A stretch of 64,000 bases of DNA, from IMG/VR virus record IMGVR_UViG_3300031240_000002, positions 1-64,000 of that record; one strand, written 5' to 3'. Below, in pieces: positions 61,506 to 64,000 of the stretch (position 1 is its first letter; each line of letters starts with the position of its first letter). This stretch comes from a virus. A program made the translations under genes and the position numbers. Below the pieces are notes generated by a model. It had not been told where the DNA came from, made no database searches, and saw only the letters and a list, made by a program, of their open reading frames with translations.

Positions 61506-63280
61506 GGCTGGCCGCCCTGGCCGGCGCCGGGGCTGTTCTGGCCGTCCCCGTCCTGCTCCGACTGCGTCCCCTCGACGACGGTGCGCTCCATTTTTACGCC
61601 GCCCTCGAACCCGGCCAGCGCTCGCTCCGCCTGCTCCTGGCTCTCGGCGTTGGCGCCGGCCACCTCTGCCTCCACGTCGGTCACGCCGAAGAGGGGAGCC
61701 ACGCGGGTGGCGGCCGTCACCTGGGTGATGAGCCGCGAGGCGTTCGCCGCGGTGCTGTTCTGGATCATGTCCTTGATGTCGTTCTCGGTGGGGGGGAAGT
61801 AGGGCCCCCACTTGAGGCTCATGTACCCGCCGGCGCCGAGCTTCTGGGGTACGAGCTCGTCGGTGGCTTGGCCGTCTGCTGCGGGCGCGCGGCGCATCGG
61901 CATGTCCAGCTTGAACTTCCCGATCCGCGTCTGCCCGTCCTCGCCGTCCGGGAGCTGCACCGGGGCCTCGGCCTTCTTCCCGATGAGCACCACGATCTTC
62001 ATCACCTCGACGATCGCGTCCCCATACTGGCCGCGGAGGTCGTCGCAGCGGGAGATCATCGGGGCATAGCGGAGCTCGATCGCCTTGGCGCTCTGGCTGT
62101 TGGCGATGTCCTGGTCGTCGGGGAAGACGGCGCCGGTGATCTCGTCGATCTGGCTCTCCAGCTTGTCGGAGACCTTGAGCGCCATCTCGATGCCAGACCC
62201 GGTCATCTCCATGTACCGGGCCGAGCCCTGGAGGCCGACCTCCATCGCGAAGTCGGATCCCTTCACCATCGCCCCATTGCCGTCGACTACGTGGGGATCC
62301 GTCGAGGTGATGACGGTGGGATCGCAGTTGGCGAGGGTGGCGTAGTTCGCCTGAGAGATCAGGCGGTCGTTCGTGTCGATCGTCTCGAAGGCCCCCTCGC
62401 AGTCGGCGCCGCCGCCGTCCTCGTCCTCCTCATCGGCGATGTTCTGGATCCAGGTGCCGGGGAAGACGCCGAGCCCGTGGTGCAGGGAGAGCTGGGGATC
62501 GATCGTCCATGCGTTCGCCGGGTCCGCCTTGGCGGCGTCGACCGTGATCTCGGTGTACCGGATGTCGTCGTTCTCCGTGATGATCCGACGGACCAGGTAC
62601 TCGACCTGGCGGATGCTCCCGTCGGGCTTGCCGTCGTCGTCAGCGCCGGGCTCCGTGCGGAGCGTCCGATACATGAGCAGCACGCCGCGGAGGCTCCAGT
62701 TGCGCTTGTCCTTCCAGATCTTCACCGCGACGTACTTGGCGTTGTGGACCTCGAAGACCCAGCGGCTCTCGACGACGTGGACGGTCATCATGACCGAGCC
62801 CATGCCGCCGCCCTTGTTGCGGGCGATCCGCATCGATCGCCAGAAGCGGCCCGCCTCCCTGACCGCGTCCAGGTAGTCCTCGGTGTCCGCGTCCTGCTCG
62901 ACCTTCACCTTGGGGATTCGCTGGGAGCTGAAGAGCATGTCAGTGAAGCGCTGGGTGGTGGTCTTCGCCTTCCGGGTGGGGGCGGTCGGGCGCTTCTCGC
63001 GCGCGGTCTTCTTCGGCGACTCGCCGCCGCTCGGCTGGGTGCCGGCGGGGAAGAGAACCTCGGGCGAGATCGTTTCCAGCGCGTCGGCGCGGTCCCCCCA
63101 CCAGTCGGTCTTCTGGTGGTCGTACTCGAGTGCGCGGGCGAAGGCTTCCTTCCGGTCGAGCCTCGCGTAACGCTCGGTGACGTCGAAGACCGCCCGCTGC
63201 TGGAGGAGCTGCACCACCTGCTGGTCGGTGGGGACGAACGCTGTCGGCGCTGGGGCGCCCTTGATCGTCGTTGCGGCCAC
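61502..63280 (-). CDS. portal protein
   Basis: 592 residues. N-terminal VVQLLQQRAVFDVTERYARL and YDHQKTDWWGDRADALETIS. A long beta/alpha body includes YLDAVREAGRFWRSMRIARN, HNAKYVAVKIWKDKRNWSLR and SARYMEMTGSGIEMALKVSD. The middle DEITGAVFPDDQDIANSQSA with KAIELRYAPMISRCDDLRGQ is the stem and crown part typical of portal proteins. The acidic, Gly/Gln-rich C-terminus is flexible. It is the DNA channel and the assembly start point. The large terminase is presumably right of the window. The start is GTG. Confidence 0.8.
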   Translation of the reverse strand: MAATTIKGAPAPTAFVPTDQQVVQLLQQRAVFDVTERYARLDRKEAFARALEYDHQKTDWWGDRADALETISPEVLFPAGTQPSGGESPKKTAREKRPTAPTRKAKTTTQRFTDMLFSSQRIPKVKVEQDADTEDYLDAVREAGRFWRSMRIARNKGGGMGSVMMTVHVVESRWVFEVHNAKYVAVKIWKDKRNWSLRGVLLMYRTLRTEPGADDDGKPDGSIRQVEYLVRRIITENDDIRYTEITVDAAKADPANAWTIDPQLSLHHGLGVFPGTWIQNIADEEDEDGGGADCEGAFETIDTNDRLISQANYATLANCDPTVITSTDPHVVDGNGAMVKGSDFAMEVGLQGSARYMEMTGSGIEMALKVSDKLESQIDEITGAVFPDDQDIANSQSAKAIELRYAPMISRCDDLRGQYGDAIVEVMKIVVLIGKKAEAPVQLPDGEDGQTRIGKFKLDMPMRRAPAADGQATDELVPQKLGAGGYMSLKWGPYFPPTENDIKDMIQNSTAANASRLITQVTAATRVAPLFGVTDVEAEVAGANAESQEQAERALAGFEGGVKMERTVVEGTQSEQDGDGQNSPGAGQGGQP

Positions 63281-63288
63281 GGGTCAGC

Positions 63289-63441
63289 CTACTCCGGGCG
63301 ACCGAGATACATCAACGTGGTCCGCCACCACCAGCGAAGGAAGCGGCGGAGCGGGCCGCGGCGAGGCGGGGCGGGCGGTGGAGGCTGCAGGGCGACGAGC
63401 GACCTGGTCTCGTCCTCGAGCGCGCGCGTGGAGAAGGGCAG
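63289..63441 (-). CDS. small ORF, uncertain
   Basis: About 50 residues from a CTG at 63441: LPFSTRALEDETRSLVALQP, a Pro-rich part and a Trp-rich end (RRFLRWWWRTTLMYLGRPE). No standard start codon fits, so it may be a degraded gene or use a non-standard start. It fills the gap between neighbours. Confidence 0.3.
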   Translation of the reverse strand: MPFSTRALEDETRSLVALQPPPPAPPRRGPLRRFLRWWWRTTLMYLGRPE

Positions 63442-63446
63442 CCAGA

Positions 63447-63869
63447 CTACCTGCGCTGGCGCGCGCGGACGAGGTCCTGCTTGGTGACCTTCCCCTTCGT
63501 GGCCTGCCGCTTCAGCTTCTCCTCCCGGATGTACCGGTCGAACGCCTCCGGCCCCCCCGGCCACCCCGTCGTCAGGTCGCTCGGGGTGTAGGCCAGCTTC
63601 AGCTTGTCGTTCCTCCATTCGCCCTCCGTCTTGAGCGGGCCCGGCAGGAGCGCCAGCCGCTCGACCGGCCACCAGACAAACCCGTGGTAGCTGAGCGCTT
63701 GGCGGAAGCTCTCGTCCGTCTTGCCGTCGCTGTGTTCGGCCAGGAACTCCCGGCGCTGCTGCTCGTCGATCCCGGGCCGCTGGTCCTGAACGCCGTAGTC
63801 GAGCTTGGTGACGACTCGGTCCATGGTCGCCTCGTAGGCGCCGGTCGCGGCCTTCTCGATGAAGCCCAC
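63447..63869 (-). CDS. hypothetical protein
   Basis: 140 residues from a GTG at 63869, which lies 2 nt after a stop: GFIEKAATGAYEATMDRVVT, KLDYGVQDQRPGIDEQQRRE, WWPVERLALLPGPLKTEGEW, then a basic end (KLKRQATKGKVTKQDLVRAR). The open frame continues to an ATG at 63929, but that part overlaps the short ORF upstream. No family is recognised. Confidence 0.5.
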   Translation of the reverse strand: MGFIEKAATGAYEATMDRVVTKLDYGVQDQRPGIDEQQRREFLAEHSDGKTDESFRQALSYHGFVWWPVERLALLPGPLKTEGEWRNDKLKLAYTPSDLTTGWPGGPEAFDRYIREEKLKRQATKGKVTKQDLVRARQRR

Positions 63870-63871
63870 GG

Positions 63872-63949
63872 TCAGCGTCCCTGGCGCGCGCGCATCCGCT
63901 GGCCGTTGCGGAGGCACCCGAGAGCCCATCCAAAGTCGGCGGGGTGCAT
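63872..63949 (-). CDS. mini-ORF resembling the start of DUF2829
   Basis: 25 residues: HPADFGWALGCLRNGQRMRA plus RQGR. The FGWAL-CL-NG-R pattern is like the beginning of the DUF2829 (Tad2-type) domain, but the rest is missing. It lies directly between two coding frames and may be a remnant. Confidence 0.3.
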   Translation of the reverse strand: MHPADFGWALGCLRNGQRMRARQGR

Positions 63950-63952
63950 GGG

Positions 63953-64000
63953 TCAGACCTTCGACCTGTCGCCGCCGCCGTGCCGCTCCTCGTGCTCACG
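63953..64000 (-). CDS. partial gene, right edge
   Basis: The last 15 residues only, REHEERHGGGDRSKV and a TGA. Most of the gene lies outside the window. It cannot be assigned. Confidence 0.4.
   Translation of the reverse strand, partial: REHEERHGGGDRSKV

Noticed and set aside
1-64000. tRNA genes
   Set aside because: No cloverleaf with a GTTCGAATC-type T arm was found in the gaps. Intergenic space is too small almost everywhere.

Overview
The window is a GC-rich contractile-tailed (myovirus-type) bacteriophage genome segment. Every gene I accept lies on the minus strand, so the map reads from right (64,000) to left (1). Several genes point to a host in the Myxococcota or a close relative. 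One is a 740-residue spike with a Gly-Thr-Gly-Gly linker, a CGDGVIQPGELCDG-type Cys repeat and a PKD domain. Another is a small lipoprotein with a Gly/Ala-rich spacer. These look like cell-surface proteins of that group. The host call is an inference from domain style; nothing here is a database result.

Layout, right to left. 64.0-57.3 kb holds accessory genes, the portal (61502-63280), a HAD-like protein, HNH genes and a MuF-type head protein. 57.3-49.9 kb holds head genes (decoration 52391-52816, scaffold 51460-52278, major capsid 49944-51320) interleaved with HNH homing-type endonucleases, several of them broken. 49.9-41.3 kb holds neck and connector genes, small Cys-rich proteins, a decayed C5-cytosine methyltransferase and a tail-completion candidate. 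41.2-28.7 kb is the contractile tail: sheath, tube, two-frame assembly chaperone with a TTTTTTC slip site, tape measure, LysM protein, hub, spike, gp25-like protein and baseplate J. 28.6-17.4 kb holds fibres, two lipoproteins, the spike and holin candidates. 16.9-6.8 kb is DNA metabolism: RuvC-like resolvase, sigma-70-like protein, HTH protein, PD-(D/E)XK nuclease, RecA/Sak4-like ATPase, SbcC/SMC-like ATPase, initiator-like protein with iteron-like repeats, DnaB helicase and a HerA-like ATPase. 6.8-0 kb is a set of small, often zinc-ribbon proteins plus a DNA methyltransferase.

The strongest unexplained signal is regulatory. The 11-mer CGCGTAGTATC (minus strand) occurs 13 times. Each copy ends 6-8 nt before an ATG or GTG start (TAGTAT ends 7-9 nt before it), which fits a -10 box of a leaderless promoter. 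At least 12 more genes carry a looser TANNNT box at the same place. In several junctions the TAG of the box is also the stop codon of the upstream gene. Other genes use ordinary Shine-Dalgarno sites or ATGA/GTGA start-stop overlaps. A second class, a shared leader of about 75 nt with TTGACG, precedes both the capsid and the sheath gene. The phage also encodes a sigma-70-like protein (14952-15806), which is an obvious candidate to read one of these classes.

Not seen in the window: large terminase, an endolysin, an integrase, tRNAs or a CRISPR array. The right edge cuts a gene.
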